DNA of 64,000 nt from Coenobita brevimanus (Eukaryota > Arthropoda > Malacostraca > Decapoda > Coenobitidae), in assembly GCA_032717465.1 (NCBI GenBank), contig CM064712.1, forward strand, positions 23,452,410 through 23,516,409, in the 5' to 3' direction. Of the stretch, positions 41,801 to 56,741 are shown piece by piece. The position numbers were made by a program, and so were the translations under genes. Position 1 is the first letter of the stretch; the number at the start of each line of letters is the position of its first letter. The notes beneath the pieces are model-generated. The model worked only from the letters and a program-made list of their open reading frames with translations, ran no database searches and had not been told where the DNA came from.

Positions 41801-43789
41801 ATCAGCATTTACTATTTCCAAAGCAAACTACGCCATAATTTCCTGGATTGTTTTATGGTTTAGTATGCATAGGGTTTCTTCAAATTCGTATTCCATTTTG
41901 TAGACTTTTTTTTTTTTGTGTGTGTGTGTGTGTGTAAAGAGGGCCAATACAGCATTACACTGAACTGGGATATTGAAAAGCAGACAAGGATGAAACAATA
42001 TCCAGAAGAGTCAAGCACGAGTACTTTAAAAAAGGATGAACTAGTTTCCCTTATGAATAATCGTTACATCTTTTGAAATGATCCAAAGAAAAGCTATGGA
42101 GAAAAGTCTACTAATTATGCCATGCAGAGAAACTTAACAAACTGTAGTTCAGGGAATAATCTCAAAAAGTATAACTGTGTCAGTGTAGAGACGTGATAGT
42201 TGCTGAAATTACCAAGACGCAGGAGTAAGTGCTACATATACCCACTTTGTAATACCACGTGCTTCTGGTCCAGTGTCCATGTTTATTTATGTAGTGCATC
42301 ACGTTGTACCGGCTTTTGTTCAGAAAATGTAAAGCTGTTTTTGTTTGCCTGTTGTTGGGATAGTTTGATGATAATACACAGCATCTTGGGTAATACTGCA
42401 CACATAACAAGCACTGCAGAATTTTATATCCAGCACTGCAACTTTTGGTCCCGGACCTAAGACAGAAAGATGGGAATCGTTATGCTGAAGACTGGGCATT
42501 TTTTCAGATCGATATTTCACGTCGATATTACACGGATTTCATATTCTTACACAGGACGATACTGCTAAAGCCAGGAGTAGGTATTGCTGTCTTTAAACAC
42601 CTATACATACAGTATTCTGACAGGTGACAGTATTGACATAATTTCTGTGTTCAGCTGCCTTATAGAATATGCTAATGATCCTCACATGTGTATAATTTAA
42701 CACTCCGCACTTAATGACCAGATGCCGGGGATAAACTAGTGCTGTGTACCCTCAACGACTACTTGACTACGGCAACCACAGACCAACGAGTATACAAATT
42801 TGATGTTTTCCCCTCCTTCCATTACACCCATGCACGTGCACGCGAACGCGCCAGGGCCATAATGGCAGCTATGCTGACGTTTGGCCCAAGAGATAAGCGC
42901 ACGCTGCACTGCTCAGGCAGAAAGATACAGTTCACATTAAGATCTGACAGTGATGACGAATGAGGGTATCATAGGAAAATTTCTTTAGAACGGGAGTGGA
43001 ATTGTTAAATATATTTACGATCAATTCCCTGTCGTAAGTTGGATATGATTTTTACAGAAATAGTCAAGGGAAGATTTTGCACTCCTTTCCCTGATCCTCC
43101 AGCAGAAAAAAAAGTTATAACATGCAGTAATTTTCGCCTCGCAGCTGAGAGTTATTTATGAGGTTAGAACAGGGACGGAGGAAAATTCTACAGCCTCCTT
43201 GTCCTTCCTGCAAATCAAAACCTGAGTTACGACAGGGAATGCATTACAACTGCGTTTGTGTATCCCGTCCAGGTAGGAAGACAGTGAGCAGTGCCAGCTG
43301 GAGGAAGAGTTCTGTCTGTTGAAAATCGCAGTGTTCGGAGAAGCTTAGAAAACTGGAGGTATATTGTAGATGTCGTAGTTTAAAGAAATTGTCGATAAAG
43401 ATCTTTGAGCGTTTATGTCCGAATTATGTTGTTCTGTGACATAATAAGCAGTGCTGGCTGCTGTGGTGCTGCATATCTCGTGCTGCCTGCTACTACTGTT
43501 GCTACTGCTGTAGGTTATGGTCCAATGGTCGTCGTGTTATTTCGCTTCCTTCTTGTCGCTGTTTCTGCTTCTGGTGCAGGCAGTGGTCCACTGGTCGTTT
43601 TATTGCCCCACGGCATCTACTTGTCTAGGTGATCAGACGCTGAATGTTGCCCACAATCATGTGGTGGGACGTGTGTGGCAAGGGTATTTCCCTCAAAAAC
43701 GAGGCCACAACCCCATGCGCAAGTTGTGACCCCATTTGGAGAAGGGTGTGACACTGACCATGTACGGTATGTCCCATTAAGTTCTGACC
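41801..43789. other. unique sequence, no gene supported
   Basis: AT-rich, with a short (TG)n at about 41919-41935. A 74-codon plus-strand frame at 42739-42963 ends in an acidic, arginine-containing stretch but resembles nothing I know, so I leave it uncalled. Confidence 0.4.
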
Positions 43790-43975
43790 TGGGGTGTGGG
43801 GTGGTGGTGATGGTGGTGGGTGTGGGATGGTGGTGATGGTGGTGGGTGTGGGATGGTGGTAATGGTGGTGGGTGTGGGGTGGTGGTGATGGTGGCGGGTG
43901 TGGGGTGGTGATGATAGTCGTGGGTGTGGGGTGGTGGTGATGGTGGTGGTAGTGGTGGTGATAATGTTGATGATG
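43790..43975. repeat. 26-bp minisatellite (GGGTGTGGGATGGTGGTGAT core)
   Basis: About six units of GGTGTGGGGTGGTGGTGATGG with one-base variants. The His/Pro-rich minus-strand frames across it are by-products. Confidence 0.85.
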
Positions 43976-46303
<2,328 letters not shown>

Positions 46304-46304
46304 G

Positions 46305-46394
<90 letters not shown>
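46304..46394. repeat. (AC)n microsatellite
   Basis: About 90 bases, the longest uninterrupted AC run in the window. Confidence 0.95.
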
Positions 46395-46396
<2 letters not shown>

Positions 46397-48059
46397 CATT
46401 TGAAAATCTCCGACACACTGTAGCTAGCCTATAAAAATAAAGTCCCTCTCTCCTGGAAGGGCAGAACTTTGGCATCCCATTAGAACATTTATGTATTCTT
46501 GCCCAACACTCTCAGGCGTGGCCCAGAAACACCAATAGCACTGACTCACTAACCCACTGAGAGACCTATTTTAAGTATGCTCTCTTCTGGCTGCTAGAGC
46601 TTCTAGGACAGGTACAGAGGACTTTTTCACCAGCCTTTGAGATGTTTCAGAGAGGTTCTTTCTCTTAGAACACTCTTAAGGGCCTTTTTAGCTCCCCTCT
46701 TTTGGGAGGACAGGGTCCAAGAAACCCATGAAACGTGCTGACACATTACCAAATAATATGAACAGTTATTATTTTGCATGTACAGTATGTGTTGTCTTGT
46801 ATGTAGCTATTCTAATATCTCTGGAATTTTCATTTATTTATTTATTTATTTTTTTTTTTCATTTGATAGTGGCCGCTTACACCGAGGTCGGAATTTGACA
46901 TTTTGTACATGGAATTTTTAAATCGTACTCGTATAACAAAAGTGCAAAAAGAATATCCAGTTGTATTTGTTCATATTCAGGGCTACACGTTGACACTGGC
47001 ACACTAAATTGTGTCTGGATCTGGCGCCACACTGTCGTCCGGTAAAGAACTCTGCGTTAGTGGCCTTTGCACTGCAGTATTTGATGCTGTTTGGACATTT
47101 TATTTTTTCTCTTCCACTTTGTTTATCCAGCTAATTTTTTTTTATTGTTATTTTCTTGCAGGTTAATTATGATGGTTTTGTTCGTATACTGTTGTTACAC
47201 TGTTTGATTTTCTTCTCTTAACTTTTAGTCTGTTCTCTTAGCCAGGTTGTCCATCCTCTTTTACCTCATGCATATTTTACTTGTACTTATTTAACTCTGC
47301 TGCCTCCACGTTTCCTGCCAAGAGCTCACCCACAGTCGCTGGCTTCGTCTTGCTCATATTTTTCCTTTGTTCTTCTCTCATCCACTCTTTTGTGTTCCTG
47401 TTCTTGTTCTTCCTTATGTCATATATTTTTACTCCCCCTGAAGGGCTTTTTTACTGATATATATTTCCCATAGACGAATAAAATCGATATTCTTAAATCT
47501 TTGGCCGCAATTTACCTGCTTAACATTTTATTTCGGCTAACGTTAAGCGACTTTATTCTGCTGTTGAGAAACCTGTGGCCTTAAAATTGCTAAAAACATT
47601 ATGGTTAAAGTTTTGGACAAGGCTAAGGAGCTCCATATTTTATTCCACCTGATGACTGATGATTTTGTTCAACTCACAGAAACTCGCCACGTTTTAAGGA
47701 TTAAGTCGGAGGGAAATAGCTGGGTGGATTCAAATCAGTCAAAATTAAAACTTATTCACTGGCAGCATGGCCCGCCCTTCACAAGATAGAGGGTGGTGGT
47801 GGTGGTGGCATCTTAGTGTGTTTGTATGGTCCTTTTTGCCTGGAGGCTCTTTTTTTTTTTTTTTTTTTCATATCTCTCCTCATCTTGTTTATGGTGTTTA
47901 ATTAGGCCTGTGTCCGACCATCCCTGAGTGTCTTGGTATAATTGTGGTGATTGTGTGGCGGTACCTGAGCGACAATTAGTCCTGTGTGCGAGGTTTATTG
48001 ATTGTCTTATTGGCAGAGGGTGCTGGGGGCTGAGGGGCAGGGGACAGTGGAAGAAGTGT
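46395..48059. other. AT-rich unique sequence, no gene seen
   Basis: Frames are short and unrecognised. A (GGT)n patch lies near 47790-47806 and a T-run near 47850-47868. Confidence 0.45.
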
Positions 48060-48560
48060 CGCTAGAGAAGGAAAGAGGGCGAACGTAAGAGGGGGGGGGG
48101 GTGTTGTGGTGTGTGAGGGGGGATAAGATAATGGAAAGGGAGAAACTAGGAGGACGAGGGAGATGGGGAGAGGAAGATATTGAGATGTGTGAGGGGGGAA
48201 TGGGATAGTGGAGGGGGAAGGGCTAGAGGAGGGACAAGGAAGAGGGGAAGAGGAGGAGGATGTGGTGTGTAAGGGGGGAAAGGATAGTGGAGGGAGGTGG
48301 GCTAGAGAAGGAACGAGGGAACGCGGGTGAGGAGAGAGTTGTAGTGTGTGTGGGGGGGTGGTGGGGATGCAGGGGATTTAGGAAGGAGAGGGGTTAGTGG
48401 AGAGACGAGGGAGGGGGAGAGAGGGAGGAGGGGGTTGTGGTATGTGTAGGGAGGGAAGAGGATATAGTGGAGAGGTAGGGGCTAGAGAAGGAATGAGAGA
48501 AAGAGGGGGATGGGAAGATGTTGTAGAGCGTTGGGGTCAGAGGATAGGGGATAGTGAAGG
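48060..48560. repeat. GA-rich minisatellite, unit about 85-100 bp
   Basis: Words GGGCTAGAGAAGGAACGAGG, TTGTGGTGTGTGAGGGGGG and GGATAGTGGAGGG recur in the same order about five times with length variation. Confidence 0.65.
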
Positions 48561-48680
48561 AGGAGGGGAGAGAGGAGGCATGAAGGAGAAGGTGAGAGGA
48601 GGAATGTGATGTCCTCCTGTTCCCGCCTCGACCACAATGGGAACACTAACGAAGAGAACATAATATGCACCGTAATCCAC

Positions 48681-48683
<3 letters not shown>

Positions 48684-48757
<74 letters not shown>
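48684..48757. repeat. compound (AC)n(TC)n microsatellite
   Basis: AC run switching to CT at about 48726. Confidence 0.95.
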
Positions 48758-48761
<4 letters not shown>

Positions 48762-48791
48762 GATATCACATAATGTAAAGTAATATAGATA

Positions 48792-49031
48792 AGTTTTTTG
48801 GAGGGTGAAAGACTGACGAAGAGAGTGTATGTGAGTGAGGTGGAGGGGGGAAGAGGGAGGGGGAGGCCGAGGATGAGATGGAGGGATGGGGTGGAGAAGT
48901 ATATGAGAGAAGGGGGTGTGAGTTGGGAGCAGGGCAGTGAAATGGCGGGGGACAGGGCGACTTGGAGGCGATTTGTTTGTGGCCACCCCAAACGGGATTG
49001 AGGCGTCTGGCAATAGATAGATAGATAGATT
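48792..49031 (+). mobile_element. RTE-type retrotransposon, short 5'-truncated copy
   Basis: The last ~200 bases of the RTE coding region (EGERLTKRVYVSEVEGG, GRGRPRMRWRDG, ending RRFVCGHPKRD and a stop) and the same 3' end GAGGCGTCTGGCAATAGATA with a GATA repeat as at 36070-36098. It is near-identical to 35870-36098, so the same family inserted twice. No clear target duplication seen. Confidence 0.85.
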
Positions 49032-49493
49032 TTAGCTATTGACAAAAGGTATGACTTTTTACCGAAATCCGTAACCTATAAAAGGTTAATATTATATTCG
49101 TTTTCTTTCGTTGTGCCTTCTCTAGCCTTTCCTTTCTTTCCTTTCCTCACCTTCCTTCATTCTTTTTCTTTCATTAGGTAGAAAATTTGACCCATTATTT
49201 AGTCTCCTTTTCCTCCTTTTTATCACCACTTCTTTTTCCATCAGTCTTCTTTCTTCCTCCCTCATTGTCATTCATCATTCCCTATATTTGCGTTATTATG
49301 AACCTGCCCTGATCCTCCCCATATCTCTTATTGCCTTCATCCTCTCACCCTCACCCCCATTTCTCCACCCTATTCTTTTTCTTCTTGCTTTCCTATCCTT
49401 CTCTTTGGTTCACTTAATAATTACGTTAGTCTTCACCAGCCCTACAGTACACAGGCTTGAAAGGATCATTGGGTATGTTGCTGTGTGGTTTCC
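49032..49493. other. pyrimidine-rich sequence, no gene
   Basis: C/T-dominated plus strand at about 49110-49420. Frames are low complexity. Confidence 0.5.
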
Positions 49494-49660
49494 TTTATAC
49501 TCCTTTGTACCATTTCTTCTCACACAGCAGTCTGTGCCCTTACTCTACACCCCCACACACCCACACATCTCCAGTCTTTTATACTCCTTTGTACCTTTTC
49601 TCCCCACACACCACCCTGTCCCCTCACTCGACACCCCCACACACCCTTACGCCTCCAGAA
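49494..49660. repeat. two-unit tandem duplication, about 85 bp
   Basis: TACTCCTTTGTACCATTTCT and TACTCCTTTGTACCTTTTCT each start a unit that ends in CACCCCCACACACCC. Confidence 0.7.
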
Positions 49661-50407
49661 TACTTAAGTTGATAATATTGTTCTGCCTCTGCCGGTCTGC
49701 ACGAGTACATTAAATTAGTGTTCCTGAACATTCACCACATCGCTGACACTCTTTTATTCATCCCTCTTCCTTCCTTCCCTTTATCTCCATTCTTCATTAC
49801 CCATCTTTCCTGCTGCCTTCCGTCCCTCCTTAATGCCTTCCTTTAGTCTTTACTCCAGTTTTCTTCCCCCCTCCATCACTCAGTCTCACAGGAGAAAGTA
49901 TAATATTATTGAAACGTAAACCGTATTTATGTAAAGAAGAATCATTTTGCAAGACCGACATATCGAAGGTGTTATTAATATCAGAAACAGCGCCTCTCTT
50001 AAATGAATACTTAAATAGAACAAAAGTAGACACCATGTATCACCTCTCACACTTGTCGTGGACGTGAAACGTTCGCTTATTTCAACCTCCTACCAGACTC
50101 CAGTTGATTAGTAGGCAGGTAGCTATTTATACAGCTCTTTAAATTTGCCATTCGTATCAACACACTTCCATAGGGTATTTCCATTCTGTCTACGGAAGCA
50201 AAGATACATTGAGTGACGAGTGTGTGAACCTTCATTTCTATCCTGTCATAAATTTCATACTCATCGTACCCTCAGACAGGAGCTTTATTGCGTGAGCCAC
50301 GCGGCAGACTACAGTTACCTTTTTTTATTTTTTATTATTTTTTTTTTTTTTGTAATCTGGTTAAAGAAAGATAAAAAACATTTTATAAATCTTGCAATAC
50401 ACCCAGT
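49661..50407. other. unique sequence, no gene seen
   Basis: No recognised feature; a T-rich patch lies at 50320-50351. Confidence 0.4.
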
Positions 50408-50476
50408 AATATGAAGAGAGAAGACTGTACTTTACACAGGAAAAATCATCCAATAATTACCATAATGCCGGGAATC
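50408..50476 (-). mobile_element. tRNA-derived SINE, inverted partial copy
   Basis: On the minus strand it reads GTTCGATTCCCGGCATTATG and then the same body as the copy to its right, so it is the B-box end plus body in reverse orientation with the A-box part missing. It forms an inverted repeat with 50554-50622. Confidence 0.7.
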
Positions 50477-50494
50477 GAACAAGGTGAGATAGCT

Positions 50495-50756
50495 CTTACC
50501 TGGTCGTGGCGTAGTGGTATGTTGCCTGGCTCTCACCTGAGAGTCCTGGTTCAAGTCCCGGCATAATGGTAATTATTGGATGATTTTTCCTGTGTAAAGT
50601 ACAGGCTTCTTTCTTCATTCTGACTTGCCGTAAGTGCTTGGGATAGATTAAAAGCATCTACTTGCCCGAGTGCCAGGGGGTTATCTCATCCTCTTCAGGT
50701 CCACAGTGGGAACGGAGGGACATTGGTTACAAGATTGTGACAATGGGAGGTAACTT
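50495..50756 (+). mobile_element. tRNA-derived SINE, most complete copy
   Basis: Internal RNA polymerase III promoter boxes: A box TGGCGTAGTGG (50507-50517, full match to TRGYNNARNGG) and B box GGTTCAAGTCC (50548-50558). They are followed by a body CGGCATAATGGTAATTATTGG and onward. The spacing and the CTCTCAC segment recall tRNA-Glu-like heads, but the anticodon stem does not pair cleanly, so this is a SINE, not a tRNA gene. Confidence 0.7.
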
Positions 50757-50866
50757 TTTACTGGTCGTGGTGTAGTGGTATGCTGCCTGGTTCTCACCTG
50801 AGAGTCTCGAGTTCAATTCCAGGCATAATGGTAATTACTGAATGGTAATTATTGGAAGAACACAGT
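50757..50866 (+). mobile_element. tRNA-derived SINE, third copy (head and start of body)
   Basis: A box TGGTGTAGTGG (50768-50778) and B box GAGTTCAATTCC (50809-50820), then GGCATAATGGTAATTACTGA and a partial repeat of GGTAATTATTGG. It directly follows the previous copy. Confidence 0.7.
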
Positions 50867-51244
<378 letters not shown>

Positions 51245-51684
51245 TTCACGAAAAAATCAGGAGTGACGAACTGTGTGCCTGTGACCCGGCGCGGCCCTTT
51301 TGTTGACACTGAGGCTCCGGGGCGGCGTGACGTCACTAGATCAACCTTGCTTCCTGACCAAGCCCCTCTCGGAGTCTGGAGGAGGGAGGGAGGGGGAGGG
51401 ATGGGGGATGGTGTGGAGGGGGAGATTTTTTGTGGCGGTGTAGTTTGGAGAGGGAGACAGGCAGGTGGCCTAGTGTTGGTGTTGATGAGCACCTCGCTCT
51501 TTGTCTCTTTGATTTAGTAAGGTTTCAGTTGTTTCCATTTTTTCGATGGAGCAATTTATCGATCTGGCAGCAGAGAAATCGTGGACTAGGGAAGGCAATG
51601 TGTGTTTTAGAATTTTTGTCTCTACATACTGTAAATATACCTGTGTAGAGTTTGTGTGTGTGTCGTGGGTATGTGTACTTGAGA

Positions 51685-51687
<3 letters not shown>

Positions 51688-51755
<68 letters not shown>
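51688..51755. repeat. (TG)n microsatellite
   Basis: About 68 bases of TG repeat. Confidence 0.95.
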
Positions 51756-51757
<2 letters not shown>

Positions 51758-51948
51758 CGGGTTTGAGAATGTAAAAATGTGTATATATTCGGCCCGATTG
51801 TGTATCTGTTTGTACAAAGGAGTGTTTGTATTTCCCCCAAGTGGTAAGGGTTAATGTTTGGATTAAAAATGTATGTGGTGAAAATACGTTCAAACCATCA
51901 GAACAGGACCACCATATGGTTTCCTGTGATTTTGCTGCTTACCTTGTG

Positions 51949-51952
<4 letters not shown>

Positions 51953-51992
<40 letters not shown>
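51953..51992. repeat. (AG)n microsatellite
   Basis: About 40 bases of GA repeat. Confidence 0.95.
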
Positions 51993-51996
<4 letters not shown>

Positions 51997-53265
51997 CAAG
52001 GATAGGGCAGATGTAGGGTGTTATAGAGTATCTGATTCCTTAGTGTTGCACATGGATCATCATAATCATTTGCCCAAGTGGGAAGAAATAAGTCACGGAA
52101 AAAAATCTGAATAAACAAATAAAAAAAAGGTTTGAAGCAGTGCATATTTGTGTAAAAAGTATAACTAACCACAGGGAGAAAGTTTGTAGCCGAAGTAGAT
52201 ATAAAGCAAGGGTAGCACCAGTGTCGCAATCAAGGTGGGGCAGGACGACGGAACTTTCCTAGAGATACCCAGTCAGGCTGCGACCTGAGAATGAGGAGGG
52301 AATTTCCAGAGATACAAACGTCCAGGCTCTGTCATTTCTTCCTCAAACTCACTGAAGATGGATTCTGTGTAGTCAGAAACGTTAGAGTAAATAAAGAACT
52401 CAGTCTCCGACCTGTGGCTGTCTCCCCCCCAACATTTCCACTTTTCACAATGGATCATCATCATTCTGTCTTATACGTCAGGGCTGGTGACATAATCACC
52501 ACACTGCATACCGGCATTAGTGCCATCAACATACCCAGCATTACTACACGCACGTCATCCTTTGAATTCTTTCGTAATAATTCTTTCCTTTGGTTACTCT
52601 CAGACTCTTCAACTTCACAGCAGACACTTTACCGCAGGGTGTCTACAGTTTGTTGTGAATGTTGGGAGTGGTTGTCATAAGAAGTGTAAAGCAGTGACTT
52701 GATGTTATTATGATAAGCAGGCCATCAACGCCTGTCTCTCCCACATAACATAACTGCCTGCATAAACCATCTCTATCTTAACATTTTCTCCAGTGCAAAA
52801 TTTCACATGAGGCGAGAGGCGAGGTGATTGGGCACTCAGCATGAACCTGTTTCTCTGTATGTGCAAATGGCCGGTGCAGCACGAGGTGAAGGCGGATTAT
52901 TTACTGGCACCCTCCAGTATACGCCCTTCTTTACCTAAAATTAACACCACCGCCTAAATAAATACCACCTAAAGACCCACCGTTAACCCACATTATTATC
53001 ACAGTGACACCTAAAACACCCTCTGTTAACAAAGGCCTAATCCACATTCCTAAATATACACCGTGTATAACATAACTACCAGCTCTGTATCAGTACCATT
53101 CTACACGGTATCATCCATTGAGTCACTCTGTTAATTAGGTACATTTGACCGCGGGTGCCACTAGCTAGTCACCTGTTACCGTAGCAGAGTGGTCTTGGCT
53201 ATGTGATATTGAGCCTGGCTGCCCCTTCATTCCATTCTTTTGATGGTTAGGGTATTCATTGTTTG
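51993..53265. other. unique sequence, no gene supported
   Basis: The stretch 52262-52440 (containing CTGAAGATGGATTCTGTGTA and then GTAAATAAAG) has open frames on both strands and the look of a dispersed-repeat 3' end, but I cannot assign it. No other feature. Confidence 0.4.
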
Positions 53266-53279
53266 AGAGAGAGAGAGAG

Positions 53280-53310
<31 letters not shown>
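53266..53310. repeat. compound (GA)n(TG)n microsatellite
   Basis: GA run followed by TG run. Confidence 0.9.
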
Positions 53311-53311
<1 letters not shown>

Positions 53312-53994
53312 ACGGTGTGGAGGGCAGTACAATAGCATCAACACCACACACTTGCCTCACAGCATCATCACACATCCTGACTGCTGCCGAACTTTCGCAG
53401 TGAGATTGAGTATGATAAATATGACAGAGGACAATACAGAGTTGGACTGATAATATGGTCGGCAGAGAAGGAGTTTGACAGATGGCCCTACTCGGAGATG
53501 ACTTGGAATTTTGTGTGATAGAGGTGACCGGGAACAGTGTAGTGATGGAGAGGGAGAAAGAGGTAAAAGAAACTGATGGAGGGATGACAGAACAGCACAG
53601 AGCAGCACAGAGATGGAGTGTAAGAGACAGAATGGTGATAATGATGATGATGATGATGTGGAACAGACTTGTCACTGGCAGGGCATTAACGTCAAAAACT
53701 GGTCCCCCTCAAGTATCACAACGTTCGCTGAATCACACACACTTTACACTCACCAACTTACTGTATATTTACATAGAGCAGTAAGATATTCCAAGCACCA
53801 TTGCTTCAAGTATCTGGAATGCCGAAAAGAGGCTGGTGTGATGTGGAGTAAGAGTAGCTATCGAGTCGAGGGAAAAAAATATGAAAGAGATCGTTTTGGT
53901 GAAGTACTCGTCAAGAATGTGTCAGGCAAACTTGTATTTAGTCCACTAACTCAATAACTGCATGGAATAAATATCATTTATACCACTGCCCCCA

Positions 53995-53995
<1 letters not shown>
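53311..53995. other. unique sequence, no gene seen
   Basis: Contains a short (GAT)n near 53636-53657. The 100-114-codon overlapping frames here show no domain. Confidence 0.4.

Positions 53996-54067
<72 letters not shown>
53996..54067. repeat. (AC)n microsatellite
   Basis: About 72 bases of perfect AC. Confidence 0.95.
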
Positions 54068-54072
<5 letters not shown>

Positions 54073-54285
54073 AACAACACCAGACACAGTACAAGCACCC
54101 CAGACACACCTCCACTCGCCGTGTGACTGTGTGTGTTATGGCAGCAAACAGTGGTGAGGGAGGGGGTATTGTTTCTCACGGTCAGGCCAACACCACCATC
54201 ATTCAGGTTAACAGTGGAGCTGTCAACACAGGAAGGGGGCAGGATGCGTTTGTCGCCGGAGAGTTTTGTGTTTTTAAGAATATGT

Positions 54286-54286
<1 letters not shown>

Positions 54287-54338
<52 letters not shown>
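54287..54338. repeat. (TG)n microsatellite
   Basis: About 52 bases of perfect TG. Confidence 0.95.
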
Positions 54339-54339
<1 letters not shown>

Positions 54340-54449
54340 TTTCAAGAGCAGAGATAATTTAAAGCATTTTCATGTAAATATCACGAAGCACAACTGGATA
54401 CAACTCCTGGAGGTGCTTAGTTCTTTGACCACTGCACCTGCTAACACCT

Positions 54450-54690
54450 CCAGGCAGTTTGGTCCACCACCACCACTAGCATTTACGACCGTCCGTTCCC
54501 CACCACCACCACCACCAGCAGCAGCAGCCTCTGCGACCTCCCCTGCCCCACCGCCACCACTAGCCTCTACGACCTCCCCTGCCCCACCACCAGCACCACC
54601 AGCCAGTACGATTCCCCCCTTCCGCACCATCACCCCCAGACACTAGGAATTCCCCTCCCCCAGCCACCACCAACCACTAGTACCCCCATC
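54450..54690. repeat. CCA/GCA-rich trinucleotide tract with a ~48-bp duplication
   Basis: CCACCACCACC and CAGCAGCAGC runs. The phrase CTACGACCTCCCCTGCCCCA or a near copy appears at about 54530 and 54566. The Pro/Ala-rich frame across it is low complexity, not a recognised protein. Confidence 0.7.
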
Positions 54691-56009
54691 ATCCTCATGC
54701 GTCGTAAACATTCACTGATATGGTATGTAGCATTAAACTGCTAATGACAAGAGAGTTCGGCAACAGAAGGGGGGTCAATTGGTGTCGTCTTGTCTTATTC
54801 GGTTTAGTAAGCTTGCTTATCACTATAAAACACCCCCCCCCCACACACACACACACATCATCTACTGCAATGCTGTATAGTTTCCAGCCTCCTCCGTAGT
54901 AGTCCAATTCAGTCTCTAACTCTCCTCTCCTCTCACCCCTTCAAGCCTCTCTCAGTACTCATCACTACCCCCTATCACCACTCGTTACTAACCCCCTCTC
55001 TCCCACCATCCCCAACCTACCTCCGTCGTTATACTCGTGCACCCATCTCTCCACATCGTTAAAGCATCTGATATCAGTTGTCTCTAAAGATCTCAGTTGC
55101 TTCAGATCCTTATCGTAATCAAAGCCTCGGCCTGCCCTGATTGCCGCAGGCCTTATCGTAAATCCTCATTACGCCCTCAGTCCAGCCTGACCCTGCGCTT
55201 AGGTAAGACTTTTTTCGCGTCTACCAGCCACTGACCTGGGTAATATGACGGTATTCTCACTCAGGTAAGCCCAGTTGCACGACTGTTGCTCGTTACATAT
55301 GGGGGAGAAAAGGAGGTAGTGGATGATTGGGACCGTAGTTAATCATTATTGTTTTTCCCTTCCTATCGATACCCCAGTCTCCCTTTCTCACTCCTTCATC
55401 CCCTCATCCTTTGTCCGCCAACCATGCAATAATATTTGGCATCATTACAGCCTCGGTTATAAACATAAGACAACTAACCTTGAAAATAACCGGCCAGTCG
55501 ATCAGAAAAAATTAACTGGATCGGCGATTGTGAATAGCCTAATTTTTCCCAGCTTAAATTACCGCGGTGAACCTGATGATGACGTTGATGAGGCAGTAAG
55601 AGATAATTGTGCAGTGATGGTTGGGAGAAACTGATAATGTACCAATAGAAAGTCAGATTCGAAGAGGGGACGGTAAGGGACTCTGTGTGAGAGGAGAAGG
55701 GGTGGACACACTCAGAGAGAAGAGGTAATGACAGATTCTGAGGCAGTGAGACAAAAACAGTTACTGGAGAGAGAGAGAGAGAGAGAGGGGGGGGAGGGAG
55801 GGGGGGAGAATTCACTAGGACTATTAAATGACTCCAGTAGACACTGAATAGTGTCTTTATTTGTCAAACTGTAAATCCGAGTATATCTGTTTATTCATTT
55901 ATATGTTGCCCTGCTCTGTATTCAGTGGAGGATAACCTTGACAACAACAAGCACAGCAAGAATCCGCAGCTCCACCCCACAGGAGACTATGAAATCTAGA
56001 GGCTGACAA
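54691..56009. other. unique and C/T-rich sequence, no gene seen
   Basis: Includes a short (AC)n near 54842-54856 and a (GA)n with G-runs near 55768-55806. Nothing recognised. Confidence 0.45.
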
Positions 56010-56510
56010 CAAACTCACATCCCTTTCATATCATTCCCCGCCCTCTCACCTCTCTGCCATCTATTTCACCTCATTCCCTTCCCCCTCACCACACTTCACT
56101 CCCTCTCACCTAACACCCCTCCCTCTCACTTCATCCCCCTCTCTCTCACCACACTTCCATCCCTCTCACTCATTCCCCTCCCTCTCACCTCACTCCCATC
56201 CTTCTCACCACACTCCCCTCCCTCTCAACACTCTCCTGTCTCTTTCACCACTCATTCCTCCCTCTCACCACACCCCTCCCTTTCACCTCACTCCTCTTCC
56301 TCTCACCACACTTCCTCCCATTCACCTCACTCCTCTTCCTCTCACCACACTTCCCTCTCATCTCACTCCTATCCTCCTCACCACACTCCCACTCACCGCA
56401 CTTCCCTCCCAGTCACAACAGTCCCCTCCCTTACACCACACTCCCATCCCCCTCACCTCACTCCCTATCCTTTCATCACATTCTCCTCCCTCTCAACTCT
56501 CTGAAGGGAT
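56010..56510. repeat. degenerate ~20-bp minisatellite (CCCTCTCACCACACTCC)
   Basis: More than 20 diverged units of about 20 bases. The same unit type, better conserved, forms the array at 58250-58515. Confidence 0.8.
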
Positions 56511-56733
56511 GGTGTTAGCTGAGAATTGGTCAGGTAAGGAGTGCCAGGCTACTGGACAGGTGTCGGGGAGATGGATTGACTAGTAGACACGGGAATCTAT
56601 CAGTTGTTAGAGAGGGGGCAGTTGAAGCGGCCAAGCCCAGAGCTTATATACATGATAACTAACCTTACTACGCCGGACGAAAGCGGGGAGAGTCAGTTGG
56701 TGGAGTGAGGGAGCTTACCCGGGCTCCATCACG
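56511..56733. other. unique sequence flanking the hAT element
   Basis: The end of this stretch (GTGAGGGAGCTTACC) resembles GTGAGGGAGCGTACAC at about 57562, on the other side of the insertion. This suggests an older local duplication. No gene. Confidence 0.4.
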
Positions 56734-56741
56734 GCTTAATA
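56734..56741. repeat. left 8-bp target-site duplication GCTTAATA
   Basis: Identical to 57504-57511 on the other side of the hAT element. Confidence 0.9.

Noticed and set aside
42739..42963. Small basic/acidic protein frame
   Set aside because: 74 codons with no recognisable family or splice context; insufficient to call a gene.
50495..50565. Functional tRNA gene
   Set aside because: A and B boxes are good, but the anticodon and acceptor stems do not pair cleanly. The head is followed by a body shared with two neighbouring copies, so a SINE is the better reading.
52291..52680. 129-codon plus-strand frame and its antisense
   Set aside because: Open on both strands with a repeat-like look, but I could not identify the family, so no coding call is made.
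54284..54646. Pro/Ala-rich frame
   Set aside because: Starts in (TG)n and continues in CCA/GCA repeats; low complexity only.
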